Shown here in pieces: positions 1 to 13,320 of a stretch of DNA of 64,000 bases (its first letter is position 1; each line of letters begins with the position of its first letter). The translations under genes were made by a program, and so were the position numbers. Location: assembly GCA_035048485.1 (NCBI GenBank), contig CM068580.1:60128983-60192982 (forward strand). The letters are read 5' to 3'. The notes beneath the pieces were generated by a model, which searched no databases, was not told the DNA's origin, and was given only the letters and a program-made list of their open reading frames with translations. The DNA comes from Pteria penguin. Lineage: Eukaryota; Mollusca; Bivalvia; Pterioida; Pteriidae.

Positions 1-117
1 CCCTTACTGCTTTGGGTGGGTCTGTTGCAAAGGTCAAAATTTGTATGCCCCGCATCAGGTAGATGCCGTCACCATACACGTGAAATATTCGTGGTGTGAC
101 TTTAAACAAAAATCAAA
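1..117 (+). repeat. SINE family B, 3' part (cut by window start)
   Basis: This matches the last roughly 115 bases of the full-length tRNA-derived SINE at 53529-53805. Shared blocks include the CTGCTTTGGGTGGGTCTG-like segment, the ATGCCCCGCATCAGG block, and the GACGTAAAAC-like end followed by an A-rich AATCAAAAAA tail. The tRNA-like head lies outside the window. Confidence 0.8.
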
Positions 118-788
118 AAAACATTACACAATTACCTTGATAATTTACTTCATTTATTATGCCCCCGGACAGTGAATATGAAATTGTAAAACATTGTACA
201 AGACATTTGGTCTGGTTAAATAGGGCAAATCACAAGACTGAAGCAACTTTTACCGAACAGAAAACAAAATGTACATTTTTAGAAAGATGGTCTAAAAAAT
301 CATACAACTGCTCCCTATAATTTTCTTTGGTTTTTTGAGAATTTCTGGCAAGTAAAAACACATCTCTCCAGTTGTCTTCTTTTTCAACAAAATCAATACA
401 ATAATCATCATCTTTTCCCCATATAAATGAAAGGGTCTTTAAAATTTTTGTTTCTCTTTTAGCCTTTTTTCATCTTCACTGGGCAATCGGTCCGGAAATT
501 TAAGATTATTTACAAGACTGACAGCATTATTACCGGACTTGTCCGTTGGTCCGATGATATTTCATTGTCACTGCCTGGATTGATAGATCGGGAACTTGTT
601 GTTTTTGTCTTGTCTGTTTGTTTGTTTTTTGTCTGTCTGTCTATTGTCAATTGGCTATAACTTTTGAACCGTGAGGGATAGAGACTTCATGACACACGTA
701 ATCAACTAATGACGCCCTCGCAAATGACACCAAGGTTGATGACTTTTTGATCTTGACAATGACCTTCAAGTTAAAAATAACTTTTTGG
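118..788. other. Non-coding stretch with a decayed dispersed repeat
   Basis: No coding exon was recognised. Positions 560-650 hold a TTTGTTTGTTTTTTGTCTGTC-like tract that recurs inverted at 19590-19690, where GACAGACAAATAATAAGACA-like sequence is followed by a block containing ATGTCCCCAATCTATCAG. Both therefore look like decayed copies of one dispersed element in opposite orientations. The COQ7 promoter and upstream non-coding exon could lie here or before the window; no convincing core promoter was seen. Confidence 0.4.
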
Positions 789-966
789 TAGGTTGGTTGG
801 TTGATTGGTGTTTTATGTCGCTTTCAACAATTTTTCCGCAGTTATAACGCGACATGGAAGCAGGAGGTGACCAACCTCTTAAACATAGTGGCGCAACCTG
901 GGAATCGAACCCAGATCATCGGCGCCGCAAGCTAAGCGCTTAACCACTACACCAAGTCTGCCCCCG
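789..966 (-). mobile_element. tRNA-derived SINE, family A, with target-site duplication
   Basis: Read on the minus strand, a tRNA-like head (box A near GGTGTAGTGGTTAAG, box B GGTTCGATTCCCAGGTTGCG) is followed by a short body and a CCAATCAACCAACCAACC tail. The 10-bp direct repeat AACTTTTTGG at 779-788 and 967-976 flanks it as a target-site duplication. The same family occurs at 7931-8104 and 29721-29880. Confidence 0.9.
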
Positions 967-1249
967 AACTTTTTGGACTTTGGTTTCACGGAAGCATTAA
1001 TGTTTCACTAACACAGCTTATTTTATGTGTCATGAACTTCAAGTTTGCAGTTAAACAGGGTATTTCAAAATAGCAAGTTATGAACATGTGAAATTTAGAT
1101 GGTCATAGAATTCAAATACATGTGTCAGTTATAATGCAGTATTTATATGAATACAATTTTACTGAGGATCTTTGCATCACTCTGTTCAAGTACAACACAT
1201 GAATATTGTAATAGTTCATGTGTAACACATTTATATATTACTATTGCAG

Positions 1250-1276
1250 CCTAAACTAAAGGAAAATACAGAGAAA
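1250..1276 (+). other. COQ7: 5' UTR part of the first recognised COQ7 exon
   Basis: A pyrimidine-poor but usable acceptor (TATTGCAG, ending at 1249) precedes the COQ7 start codon by 27 bases. The reading frame stays open through it, so a longer N-terminus from an upstream exon is possible. The presequence-like stretch starting at 1277 makes that less likely. Confidence 0.55.
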
Positions 1277-1757
1277 ATGGCTTTACAGATCTGTTCCAAG
1301 CATAGGTTGTTAGTTACTCAGCAACTTAGATTTGCTAGGTCTATAAGTAAAAAGGCAAAAGAAGAGAAGACAAGACGATTACTTAGTAGAATTATACGAG
1401 TAGATCATGCTGGTGAGTTTGGTGCAGAGAAGATTTATGATGGACAAATAGCAATTCTAGGAAAAACTGATGTTGGTCCAATTTTGAGGGTATGTGGTTT
1501 TGTTCCACTATTTCATTGTAATCTGTTCAAGAACCCTTCATCTCTTCTATAGCTATGTGTATACTTACTGCATCATTGTAATACTGTGCACCACTTTTAA
1601 CTTGTAATGACCTCATCTTGGGTAATTTTGTGAGTGTGACTTGGCAGTTACCTTTGATCTGACTATTTGAATACAACATGTATATGTATTCTTATGAAAA
1701 TCTTGTCTCCTGAAAAATATCCATAGTAAGATCATCACAAAAATAAAGTCACACGAA

Positions 1758-1850
<93 letters not shown>

Positions 1851-4800
1851 TGTAATCTACAGTACTTGTGATGGTGTATATGGCATTTATATTTACCAGT
1901 GGTTCAGATCTATTTGGATTTTATGCTCCCCCCTTCAATCAATATTTTGGGAGTACAATGTGTATATTTTGATATATACTCTGCACAAATGTTGTATTTT
2001 GAATTTTGACCATGGTTACTGAATCTCATATTTTCAAAGTCAACACTTAAGGCTACTTGGATATATAATCACTTCAATTTTCAAACTTTGAACAAGTTGT
2101 TTTCAGCACAAGCTATGAAATCATGGAAATCTAAGATCATATCTCAAGGCTTAGGTGATGTTGTTGGGATTTCCATTTATCCTATTAAAAAAAGCTACAT
2201 GTATGCATTTTAGGAGACATTCATCAATTTCATAGATTTCACATGATTCTTTTAAAGCATTGTCGGGGACTTCAGAGATTGAGTTGGACTTAAATCTGCG
2301 TCAAGTTTGGATTCTATCCCTGAGGTAGAAAAAGTGGGATAGTACACTTTAAATAAAATTCTTTGGTTTTTCTTGGCATTTATGACAGTTTCTGTCTGGC
2401 TCAATTTTTGTGATAAGATATGCAGATTTGTCTGTAGCTATATTATTACTTACATGTACATGTACATGTATCACTAATTTTCAGGAAATGAAGGAAGAAG
2501 AGAGAGGGCACCTTGAAGCCTTCCAGAAACTTATAGTACAAGAGAGAGTTCGTCCCACTGTTTTGTTACCTCTATGGAATGTTGCTGGGTTTGCTTTAGG
2601 TATGATTAAGTCTCATCCCTGCATCTATCCATCTGCTTACTTAATAATGGAGAATATTGATATATGCAAACTTTGCCAACAATTTGAATATTTGCATTGG
2701 CAACAGAAGTCCCTGCTATATTCAGCTTCACAATTACAAGCTGTTCATGTTTTGAAGTCGTTTTTCTATATCATTTACAGCTTCAGTTTTAAACTCATAT
2801 ATTTCTACCCCCTTTGCAAATGAAGAAATGAAGTTTGCATGAGGGGTATATAGAAATCACCCTGTCTCTCCATCTGCCCGTCTGTTCATCTGTCCATCCA
2901 TCTGTCTGATTAAGAAATTTAACAAAGCAAATTTCTAAAAATGTAACAGTGAGACATCCATTACACTTATACCTATGATGTATCTTGGGATGAATTATTG
3001 CATGTTTCAATTTTGTTGCTGTGAGGGGTATTTTTCCCTTTAGGACAGCTCTAAATGTAGATGTATTATGTTATAAATTTTTAAAAGATAAATATGCATT
3101 TTGTTAATACATGTACTACAATTTATAGCCTCTGAGCATGTATCAGGATAGAATTTTTTCTGTAAATTCAAGGAATTTAGGCGAACAATATATAACATGT
3201 CAATGATATAAATTTCCCAATAATGCAAGTTTTATGATAATCTATAGGAGCAGGCACAGCATTGATAGGGAAAGAAGCTGCCATGGCTTGTACAGTGGCA
3301 GTGGAATCCGTTATTGGAGAGCATTATAACAGGTAAGCCCATATGTATTCACATTTATTGGTAAATGGCCAATTGTTCACTATGAAGTAATTCCTACCGT
3401 TTCAATTTTTTTGTCCCTTTGGATAGATATTTGGTGCATTTGCAGAAATACTCAAAACTGTTCTGTTTATCATGGCAAAATTTGTCACAAAAAATGGCTA
3501 GTATTAGTTTTGAGTGAAAATTGTTTGCATTTGTTACACAACAGAGATACCGTTTTTGCTCCACTCTTCTATAATTACTGGCAATACTTTATTGATTGAG
3601 TGATGTCTATGAAATGTGCTTACAAGTTACACAGACTCATAAATTAAAAGTTGCAGTTTTGAATACTTATAAATTGAAGATTGCTGGTTTGAATGTTATT
3701 TGATATCTCAAAAGTACTGGCAGGTAGTTACAGAGGTACTTGTGTCAGAGGGAATTTTGCCTAATTGAAAAGTACTGTGAGACATTTACAGTAAGCACGT
3801 TGGATAGCAAGTCATACACTCAAAAACTTGAACAATGAATGAAACTTTAAATCATCTACAGCTAGAATATCCGGTACAATGCCATTATAATTTCCTGCTA
3901 TCAATAAAATGAATTCTAAACAACTCAGTTTTACAAATATAATCACTCTAGGAAAACAGGAAAAAAAGTTTTTGCTCACTTTAGTTTTGCCCGTCAGTGT
4001 GTGAAATAGTAAGTAAGCACTAAAGTAATCTGTGTTAAAATTCAGGGTAAATTTCTCTATCTTATCATTTATAGTGATTTAGTGCTGCAGTTTTTCTCAA
4101 AAGTAATTGTCCACAGAATTTTGTCTCAAGAATAATAGAGCTCTGCAATGATAACTAACCATCTTTATGTTAATCTTCTAAAAAATTTCATACCTAATTT
4201 TCACATTCATCCATCCACACGTCTAGGTCTAACATAGATTATTTGGGGAAAACCTTGTAGCAAGTTGTGCATATAATTGTAACTCATGGTTCATTCATAT
4301 ATGTAAACGTCAACAGAATATTTTCATTGTTTACGAGGTCTGTACCTGCACACTGCTTTGCAATTTCTGTATTTTCATGTGCATGATAATTAACCTAATT
4401 CAGCATATAAAACGCACTAAAATGACATATTTGTCTTATTTATGTCTTGTTTATGTTTGTCCAAATCAAGTCAGTCACATGTAAGTTTGTCACATACATG
4501 TTAAGATTAACACAGGGACAGATTCAAGGGTGTCTGAGTAATATGTGAAGATACAAAAGAGATTAGTTGAATGTTGTCATTAACCACTGCTCAAGACTTA
4601 TTCACTTAAAACTGTGCTGTCTTATGTTTAGTGGTGAAGATAAATGTGTCACTCAGATAAGAAAACTTTCAGTAGGTAGACACACCAATCTTCTTGGTTG
4701 TTCTGTACAGGGATAAAACCCTGATTTGACAGATCAATAAACGAAAGCTTAACATTGAAGACATAATACTGAGAATTAATATTTCAATCAATGACAAACT

Positions 4801-6834
4801 TGATAGAATATGTCTCAGTGTTGTACTTTACTTCACAATGTTTCCTAGGTCCTTTCAGTCCATATGAAAGTACCTTCACCGATCATAATATGTCTAGATA
4901 ATAAAGAGGTCACTGTTATTGTGTAGATATGTTTACTGTTTCAATCATAGCATGCTTATTTTTACATTTATTGTATTTGTAGTCAGATCCGAGACTTAAT
5001 GGAAGATGATCCAGAAGCTCACAAAGAATTGTTACAGGTAAGAATAAAATTTACATCTTTGTGTTGTATTATGCCTCCTGAAAGTTTTTGTTGCCGATAG
5101 TGATAATGTAAGAATTAGGTCAAAGTTGGAGTTTTTGATGTCCAGTGAAACTGTTCAAACCCGACAGTCACTGGGACACATGTTTTGTCCACTTTTCAGA
5201 GATGTCCAGATTTCACAAATTACAAAAAGAGAGAAAGAGGACAAAGAAATCTGTTATTTCATTCAGGTCTTACTTAATCAGAGTTGTTTCCCTTTGGATT
5301 TATTATCTTCATGCAGATGTCTTAAATCAAATAACTTGATTTATTCTGTGTGATAATTTTTGTGTATATGTTGTGAGGACATACATATACAATATATAAT
5401 GAATACACTAAATAATATAAACACCGTAGTTTAATCTTGCACAGTAATGATCTTGCATTAAATTTGATTTTGAATTAAGTAGACATACTTACTAGGTAAC
5501 GGTGTATGTATTTAAAATCAATGATATTTTTGTTCATGTGATTATGTTTAATGACAAGCTAGTAAATAAGCTATTTTCAAGTAATTGGAATGGACCATGA
5601 AAAACCTAGATTTAACACGTTAGACTAGGGATAACCGATTGTGACGTCATACTTAGTAGAAGCATTGACATTGTGCATCCAAAGACAAGATTATTATGTC
5701 ATAAATAAAATATCGCCAAAGTGTGCAATGTCCGTAGTTTGGATATAACTCAGAAGTAGTCTATTGTAGTATGTTGGTACATCAAAGCAAAACATATGTT
5801 GGTTTTATTTGTGTATTTTAATTATACCTGTAGATTGAATAATCCATAACATGCATGCACAGTGAAGCCATACTTGGCTTATGCTTATGTATCAATCACA
5901 GATACACCCAACATGTAATTAGCAATAAATATCATTTTCAATGGTATGATGTAAACAATGCCATCAGTCACACGTGTTATCACCTGGCAGTCCACATGTC
6001 AGTATGTTCAGCTAACGGATAGTAAAGACGACTATAGATTGTGTCCAGAGTAAACAGTGTCCAACATTTGGAGAGTTTAGATCCAATGAAAATAGTAACA
6101 GAAAATTATGTTCCAAAAAATATGTCAAATTTTCATACGGTTGCGTTTTCGACAGTGTCTACATTGGACCGCTGCATATGTATTAATTAATATCTGCAAT
6201 TTCATTATAATTCATGATGTGGGTGGAGGTACTTTTGACCCATGGACTTTAGAGTTCTTTAGAAAGTTGAAGTACCAGCATCTGATTTCTAGGGAGAAAA
6301 TCTTGTTTCAATTTCATTTCTTTGAGAGCAGTATCGTATGATCTTGACTTAAACACCAAGTTCTAACCCATAAAACAGTTTACTACAGTGAACTGTAATT
6401 TCTGTGGATCATTTTTGTCATGAAGTCCTTTTAGGTCTTATCAAATATCAGTTGTTCATGCATCATGGTATGAATCATCTAATGAATCTTAGATTTTTTT
6501 TTACAGAAAATCACAAAATTTCGAGATGATGAGCTTCATCATCATGACACAGGTCTGGAACATGATGCAGAAAAGGTCAGTAATAGAAATGTCTTACTTA
6601 TCACAATACAATATTATATATGATACTAAGTAGTCAAATCATTTACAGTTAGCACTGTTATTTTAATATTACATAATTATACATTTATTTTCTTTAAAAT
6701 AGGAAGTGTTTGGAGATTCAGCTTACATTGTATACTGTTACATGAATATGTTTCAGGCTCCATTTTATAAAGGACTTACAGAAGTGATTAAGGTGGGATG
6801 TCGAGGTGCAATATGGGTATCAGAACGCATTTGA
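1277..6834 (+). CDS. COQ7: 5-demethoxyubiquinone hydroxylase, mitochondrial (COQ7), six coding exons
   Basis: Coding exons are 1277-1489, 2485-2599, 3248-3332, 4983-5037, 6507-6575 and 6757-6834, all with GT-AG introns and matching phases, giving 204 residues (human COQ7 is 217). The enzyme is a di-iron monooxygenase that hydroxylates demethoxyubiquinone at the matrix face of the inner mitochondrial membrane, a late step of ubiquinone synthesis. Visible family motifs are [69 protein letters not shown] and [18 protein letters not shown]; they carry the expected E, ExxH, E and ExxH iron ligands. The start at 1277 was chosen because the next ~24 residues ([20 protein letters not shown] onward) are basic and free of acidic residues, like a mitochondrial presequence. 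An acceptor AG at 1248-1249 opens this exon, so a non-coding first exon lies upstream. The last residues, AIWVSERI, match the usual end of the family. No break was seen. Confidence 0.96.
1762..1846. repeat. (TA)n microsatellite in COQ7 intron 1
   Basis: About 42 uninterrupted TA units between an AAATAAA flank and AAATATG. Confidence 0.98.
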
Positions 6835-7916
6835 AGGAGTCAAAAATGTATTTAATTCCCCACTGTTATGACTACTGACAAATTAGTGAAAAGAACTCAA
6901 ATCATGAAATGATTGAACTATGAATATGAATTTGCCTTGGATACATATTTAATACCATGATTTGTCCAGTACAGTATTAGTATGTTGATCTGTATTTTTG
7001 TTTAATATTTCATATTGGTAAACTCTCCCATTAGATTTGAACTTAAGCTGCTGTACCTTCAGGTCTTGCCAAGTGTTCCATACATTTTGTTGAAGAATGT
7101 CCCTTGTAACATTGTAGTCTTTCTCAAGTCATAATAGATTGAATTGTTTTTATATTTAGACTCAAACCCAAAATCCTTAATTAGTGCTAAACATCTGTTT
7201 TGATCATGGACATTTCTTTGTTTTCATATACACTGTATTTCAATTCAGTACTAAAATAACCACAAATTCTAAAATACGGTTATTTAATTCTATCATTCTT
7301 CCTTTTCCTAGAAACTCCTCTGAAAAATATATATTTTTTATTACAAGCCAGCAATAATTTCCAAAAGTTGGAATTATATGAATTTAGGATTATATTTGTT
7401 TCCAACAAAATTAATATCATACACATTTTATAGGAAAGTTGACCCATATATACGATGTGATTTACAGTGTTCTGTGTAAATTTTGAAAAAAGTTCTTCAA
7501 GAGCCTCAAGTCATAGGATTATGTTAATTCACAGATCTGAGACAAGAGCAGAGGTCTGAATGACAAAAAAGTTTGGGTTTTTAAGTACTACCCACATATC
7601 TTTTGCACGAGATAAAAATGCAAAAGTTTATTGCTGAGGATCACGGAAGAGAAGTTTCCCACCCATTTTCTATTTGAGTATTTCAAAGAAATAAAGGTGT
7701 ATAAAACTTCATATGCCATACTACTATTAGAGTGAATTTTTTAATATATACATGTAGTTGCATAAAAAAGTGTGTTAAAAAAAATTTGGACTTTGTTCAA
7801 TGCTTCTTAGGAAAAGTGTCAAGAAAATGCCAAATTCTGATGAATATGAGAAATGATTATTATTGCTGTTTTGTCATATATGAACATGAATAATGAACTA
7901 TGTTTATGCATTAATT
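6835..7916. other. COQ7 3' UTR and start of the intergenic region
   Basis: No further COQ7 exon follows the stop. A clear AATAAA hexamer occurs near 7690 (GAAATAAAGG context), about 850 bases after the stop. It is a possible but unproven polyadenylation signal. No other gene was recognised. Confidence 0.35.
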
Positions 7917-7930
7917 ACAGATATTCATAT

Positions 7931-8104
7931 AGGTGGCAGGCGTGGTGTAGTGGTTAAGTGCTTGGCTTGTGGTGTCGACCATCCAGGTTCGATTCCCGGG
8001 TTGCGCCACTATGTTTAAGAGGTTGGTAACCTCCTGCTTCCATGTCGCGATATAACTGAAATATTGTTGAAAGCGACGTAAAACACCAATCAACCAACCA
8101 ACCA
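7931..8104 (+). mobile_element. tRNA-derived SINE, family A, full length with 14-bp target-site duplication
   Basis: A GGCAGGCGTGGTGTAGTGG head with box A and box B (GGTTCGATTCCCGGG) is followed by a body ending GACGTAAAACACCAATCAAC and a CAACC repeat tail. The 14-bp repeat ACAGATATTCATAT at 7917-7930 and 8105-8118 flanks it exactly. It is the best-preserved family A copy here. Confidence 0.93.
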
Positions 8105-8267
8105 ACAGATATTCATATGTTAAAACTTTGTTAGAATCATTATTATTTTCAACTATCAATAAACAGGTTTTTAACATATCTAATGTTTTAACATAAAAAC
8201 TAAAATCTGATACAGAGGTTTAATTCAGTGAATGTCACTTTGACTTCATTGAAATACATGTAGTTTA

Positions 8268-8538
8268 GCCAGTGTAGCTTAGTGGAGGAGGTGCTCCACT
8301 CGTAACCCAGAGGTCCTGTTTTTGCCTCCTGTTGTGGGCATACAAGAGTTCTGTCTTTAGGATTAGACAATGAATACCAAGTTTCTCTGTCATGGTAGGT
8401 GTGGCACGTTTTAAAGATTCCTAATTGCTTCTTATGGGTCTGTAGCAAAGGTATAACATTCTGTGCAATGCATCAGGCACATGCCGTCGAAAGATAAGTT
8501 ATATAATTTTGGAGCATAGTAAAACAGTAATCAATCAA
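8268..8538 (+). mobile_element. SINE family B, diverged copy
   Basis: The order of blocks matches the copy at 53529-53805: a tRNA-like head (AGTGTAGCTTAGTGG), a box B remnant, a GGCACGTTTTAAAGATTCC block, CATCAGGCACATGCCGTC, and a tail ending AATCAATCAA. Many substitutions indicate age. Confidence 0.75.
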
Positions 8539-9249
8539 GGAAGTAGTTAATACAGTCAACTTCAATAACTTGAAATATAAGAGGCTTTTAAAATCACTGA
8601 GAGCTTTTGAGTGTCCCCATTGTTAAAAGAATAAAAGAGAAATTTGTATGGACCACATGGTTATTAAAGTTTCATGAGGTTTTTAAGGTTTTGATGTTCA
8701 AGTCATCAAAATTTGACTGTATTAGATAAGCTTCTTAACAATATGGCAAATGATCTTGCTGGGATTGTAGTCTCTAAGCTGCATTAAGATAGACACCTCA
8801 GCTAAGGCAAATGGGAAAATATGCCAGTGTACCTATTGGATGGTTTCCTCAGATGGTTCATTTCCTCTGCCGTTGAACAGTGGTCACCACAACGGGAAAG
8901 TATACCAGTGTACTTGTTGAATGGTTTCCTCAGATACTTCGTTCATTTCCTCTACTGATGAACAGTGCTCTCCACCATATCAATATAATAATCCCAGTGT
9001 GGTGTTAAGCAATGAAATAATCCCACTTATCAATAGATTAATTGGTCACCAAATTCCATGGTGTCATGCCTCGCCCGACTGATTTCACTGAAGACAAAGA
9101 GCACAAGATTTGATAACCAAACTAGAGCTATCCTAATGGGACAAATACCTTCTGTGGCAACAAAGTTGAAACATGCAATAATTCCTCCAAAGATACATCA
9201 ATGGTACAAGTGTAATGGATGTCCCACTTGTACATTTGGAGGTACATGT

Positions 9250-9960
9250 ATAATCAATGGCAACAATCTGGTATGTGTTCACTCTCACATTGACCTTGTG
9301 AATATGACCTTGGTTCAAGGTTATGACACACTTGGGTCATGAACAACAATTGTGCAAACAAGAATTTTGTGACCTTGACCTTGGAGTTATGATCTAGAGT
9401 CAAGGTCATAATACACCCTTGGGTCATGGACAACAATTGTGTGAAATATTATCCAGATCCAACTTGCCATTAAGAAGTTATGGCGCCTACAAGGATTTCG
9501 GCTATGTGTGCACTGTGACCTTGACCTTGAAGGTATGACCTTCAGTCGAGGTCATGACACACCCTTGGTCATGGACAACAATTGTGTGAAATGTTATCCA
9601 GATCCAACTTAGCAACCCAACTTGGCAGTAAAAAGTGTACACTGTGACCTTGATCTTGAAATTATGACCTTTAGTTGTGGTCATCATAATGCACCCTTGG
9701 GTCATGGTCAACATTTGTGAGAAATATTATCTAGATCCAACTTGACAGTAAGAAGTTATGCCCCAGACAAGGATTTTTGCTATGTGTGTACTGTGACCTT
9801 GACCTTGAAGATATGACCTTGGGTCATGTACAACAAATGTGTGAAATATTATCCAGATCCGATAAGGGTGTAAGAAGTTATGGCCTGGACAAGATGTGGA
9901 CAGACAGATGGAAAGGGTGATTCCTATACCGGGTATACCCCTTCAACCTTTGTTTACGGG
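9250..9960. repeat. Diverged tandem repeats rich in TGACCTTGACCTT
   Basis: Units of roughly 110-190 bases repeat a common order: GTGACCTTGACCTTG, then AAGGTCATGACACACCCTTG-like text, then GGACAACAATTGTGTGAAAT, then ATTATCCAGATCC, then AGTTATGGC. Related single or short runs occur near 11050-11460, 17990-18300, 20520-20850 and 55300-56350. Open frames across it are accidental. Confidence 0.8.
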
Positions 9961-12322
9961 GTGTATAATGACATAATTAAGACTTTTTTTCACTATGGAT
10001 TCTGCCACTGCAAGAATATGTAGAAAATATGACTACCAAAACGATGGTATTCATGGAGAATAACTTTTATTTCTGATTTTTTAACACCTTTAAATAGTGA
10101 CTTTTACTTCTTTTTCCCCACTTTGAATTAATACACTTTTGATGTTAGATTGCAAAATAATTTTAATTGTTTATGCAATCTTAGTTTCAGCAGAGACATA
10201 TATATGTCTCTGGTTTCAGAAATGAGATTTCACTCAACAAGAAAGATAAGTCATAAAAGAACTTTATCTGTCCACCTGTTTGTCTATCTATGTATACATA
10301 TATTTTTTTTTATTGATTTTTATTTATCTATCTATCTTTTATCTACTTATATATTTTTTTATTCATCTATTTTCAACATGCCTTATATATAATTATATGT
10401 ATTAAATCCGCATTCGATTTTTTAAGGTTCATAGGTACACTGGTAACGATTACTTTTCCATCACAACAAACGGGTTATCTTTCCTAATTTTTCCTCGTTG
10501 GATAAATTCGTGGACAAGCTTGATAAATCAAAAATGAGTCAGTGATTTTCTTTTTTTTTCCCAAATATATTCATGTATCTATTGAAGTATTAATTCATAG
10601 AAAAATGCAAGTCAAATTAAATTAAATTGTATAAATAAGAAAATTTTATCATTTTGTGTTCACAACAGATGTGTCATTCCATCTGTTTTGTGGTGAAAAT
10701 CACAATAGTAATGTCATGGTGCATATAAATATGCCTGTTTTGTTGTATGCAGTTTTGCATGTGTGTACCCTACATTTGGGAAATTTCTACATTTGGAAAG
10801 AAAATTGATCCCTGTTGATTTTCTTAGTCAATGATTATCTTTAAAGTCATCAAAAGGGAATTCTTGGGATATACATTCAAAATAAGTGCTTCTGCCTGCT
10901 GGAGCTGGTTTTTGTAAAGTAACTAAAGGTGAACATATTTCGCAACTCTCATCAGAAGCAATATGCATACCTAATGTGTATGGCATAAATCAGAAACAAA
11001 CTGCGGTTTTTGTGTATTCATTTGGTATATTTAGTATATTCAGTTATCGTTTTTCTTTGTGACCTTGACCTGTTAAAAATGATATTGAATGACATTTGTT
11101 AGAAAACCCTACATAACAATTGTGTGAGGTATGATAAGATTCTGATGAATGATTTAGGATTTATGAATTCTGACAGACCATATAAACCTTTACTCACGTT
11201 TTGACTTCTTCTCATTGACCTTGACCTTTAAGAAATGAACTTGAGTGAGCTTTGCACAAATTTTCTTATTCCTAGTTATAATTATGTGAATCATAATCAA
11301 ATTCTGTTGAATGGATTAGGAGATATGATTTCAGAGGGACACTGTCAGCCTCTCTTTTTTTTTGGGGGGGGGGGAGGGGGTATTTTAAGGCCTTCCTAGT
11401 GACCTTGACCATTAAAAATTACCTTTGTTAGAAAGTTCTTCTCCCAGGTGATGATTGTGTGAAATATTATCATATTCTAGTGAAAAGGTTATAAGGTATA
11501 AGATCGGACCAAGCTTGAAATTGATTTACTACACGAAAACCTTTGCAGGGGAAGGGGAGGGGTCGGTTAATATTTTTGCCAAAGGATTAAAAGATCAACC
11601 ATCAATGTCCACATTTTTCACCGTTTCTGAAAGATACCTCAACAGAAAATAAGCTGGCAATTTTGTTTCTCGGTGGCATGTTCCCCAGTACTTTAAATAA
11701 ATATCACATTGCTGGTCTTATGAATTGATGACAACAAGAAAAAAGTATCATATAATAAAGTATTTGCTATTTTATAGAGACTGTCAAACCAACATTGGAT
11801 TACTTCCTATTGTTTATTGGTATGATATGTTTCAATATTTGTGAATACTTGTATTCTTTCATGCCTTCAGTTTCTTATAAAAAGGCATCAAGATATTGGT
11901 TCAAGATACTAAACTATCATAGACGATGGGGTATATGTACCTCTATGGCAGGCCGTATTTTCATTGGACGCACGATGACCTATAAGTTTTCCTTCACGAT
12001 ACTATTAATTACATCCCTTTCCTACTATAGAATCAATTAGATATGACATGTGTTTTTTTTTTTCAAAATTTGGCAACTTTCGCAGATGGTGTATATATGA
12101 ACCTTAATTTCATCATCCTTGTTATCTCCCATCACAGTTCCTCTTTTCAATTGTTTCATTTTTCCATCCAGAACTTGACGGAACTCACTAAATGATGGTT
12201 TTTCTTTAACAAAAAACGATATTGCATATAATGGACACACATTACATACATGCAGAATGACAAATTTGCTGGGTTGGTTTATTGGTCAAGATAATTATTT
12301 GAGGTGTCGATATACACTAAGA

Positions 12323-12425
12323 AAGTTAGAGAATAGTTTTCTTGTTCTGCGTGATTTGGTAAACTCCTTGCTAACGCTCAGAATTTACCAAATCACTTAG
12401 TAACTTGAAACTATTCTCTAAACTT
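12323..12425. repeat. Imperfect inverted repeat (hairpin)
   Basis: The outer arms AGAGAATAGTTT and AAACTATTCTCT, and the inner arms GTGATTTGGTAAA and TTTACCAAATCAC, are complementary. They are separated by a short non-matching segment on each side and closed by a loop of about 19 bases. The result is a hairpin of about 103 bases, which could be a small MITE or a hairpin transcript. Confidence 0.75.
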
Positions 12426-12940
12426 TAATTAAAAGTAATTTCATTATAACAATCATAATGCCCCCAACAAACTTTCAAAGTACGGACATTTTGAAACCAA
12501 AAGATCTGTCTTAGCTACATGACAGTTCCCACCTCAGTCAAAACAGGAAACAAATATATCCCTTGTATTTATTCACAATGGAGGTATTTTTGGCATTATA
12601 GATTCTTGCAAGATCTGGTATGTATAACATTCTCTCACCATGATGTATCTGTGTGAAGTTGTATGGGCCGTAACTCTTCTACAAATATATAAATCGTTAT
12701 TAAACTCGAACTTGATCTGAAACTCACTGATCTAAAGGTACATACAAAATTCTGAATCAATAATTTCAATGGTTGCAAAAAAAAATTTTGGAAAACCAAA
12801 GTGTGGCAGACAAACAGAGTGGAAACCTACAGTCTTATTCAGTTTTACCAGTGGGGGACTGATAAAAGCAATGCAAATACTTCTACAACCAACAAACCAA
12901 TAACAAGACAAGAAACCGTCAAGGACGGTATGACCGGATT

Positions 12941-13320
12941 GCAAATGCTAAACGTAAAATGTTGACGCTGGCCGGCCAGACAGACGGACGGATTTTGCCA
13001 ATTTTATACCAGAATTGCTTTGTATTAACATTAACAATACATGTATGCAAGTGGTCACCCTAAAGGCAAAAAACAGTGCGTGTTCACTGAAGCGTAAAGT
13101 CAAGGTCAAGGTCACTAAATTTTTGTATTGGTTGGATAGAACATTCAAGTATCTACAAACCTACCAACTTTGACGTAAGTACCCTTTAGGGTATGAAAGA
13201 AACCAAGCTAAATGCAAATGCTAAACATAAAATGTTGACGCCGTGCGTACAGATGTACGGACGGACAGACGGATTATGCCTATTCAAAGACCGGAATTGC
13301 TTTGCAATCCGGTCAAAAAC
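12941..13320. repeat. Two direct copies of a dispersed repeat
   Basis: GCAAATGCTAAAC(G/A)TAAAAT followed by GTTGACGC and then ACGGACGGA/CAGACGGAT text begins at 12941 and again at 13214. Both copies continue into an AATTGCTTTG segment. No coding content. Confidence 0.6.

Noticed and set aside
7931..8010. tRNA gene
   Set aside because: Box A and box B are present but the sequence continues into a SINE body with a tetranucleotide tail and target duplications, and a complete cloverleaf is not formed.
11795..12040. 81-residue open frame with hydrophobic start
   Set aside because: Looks like a membrane peptide but has no splice or promoter support, and AT-rich DNA readily gives hydrophobic frames.
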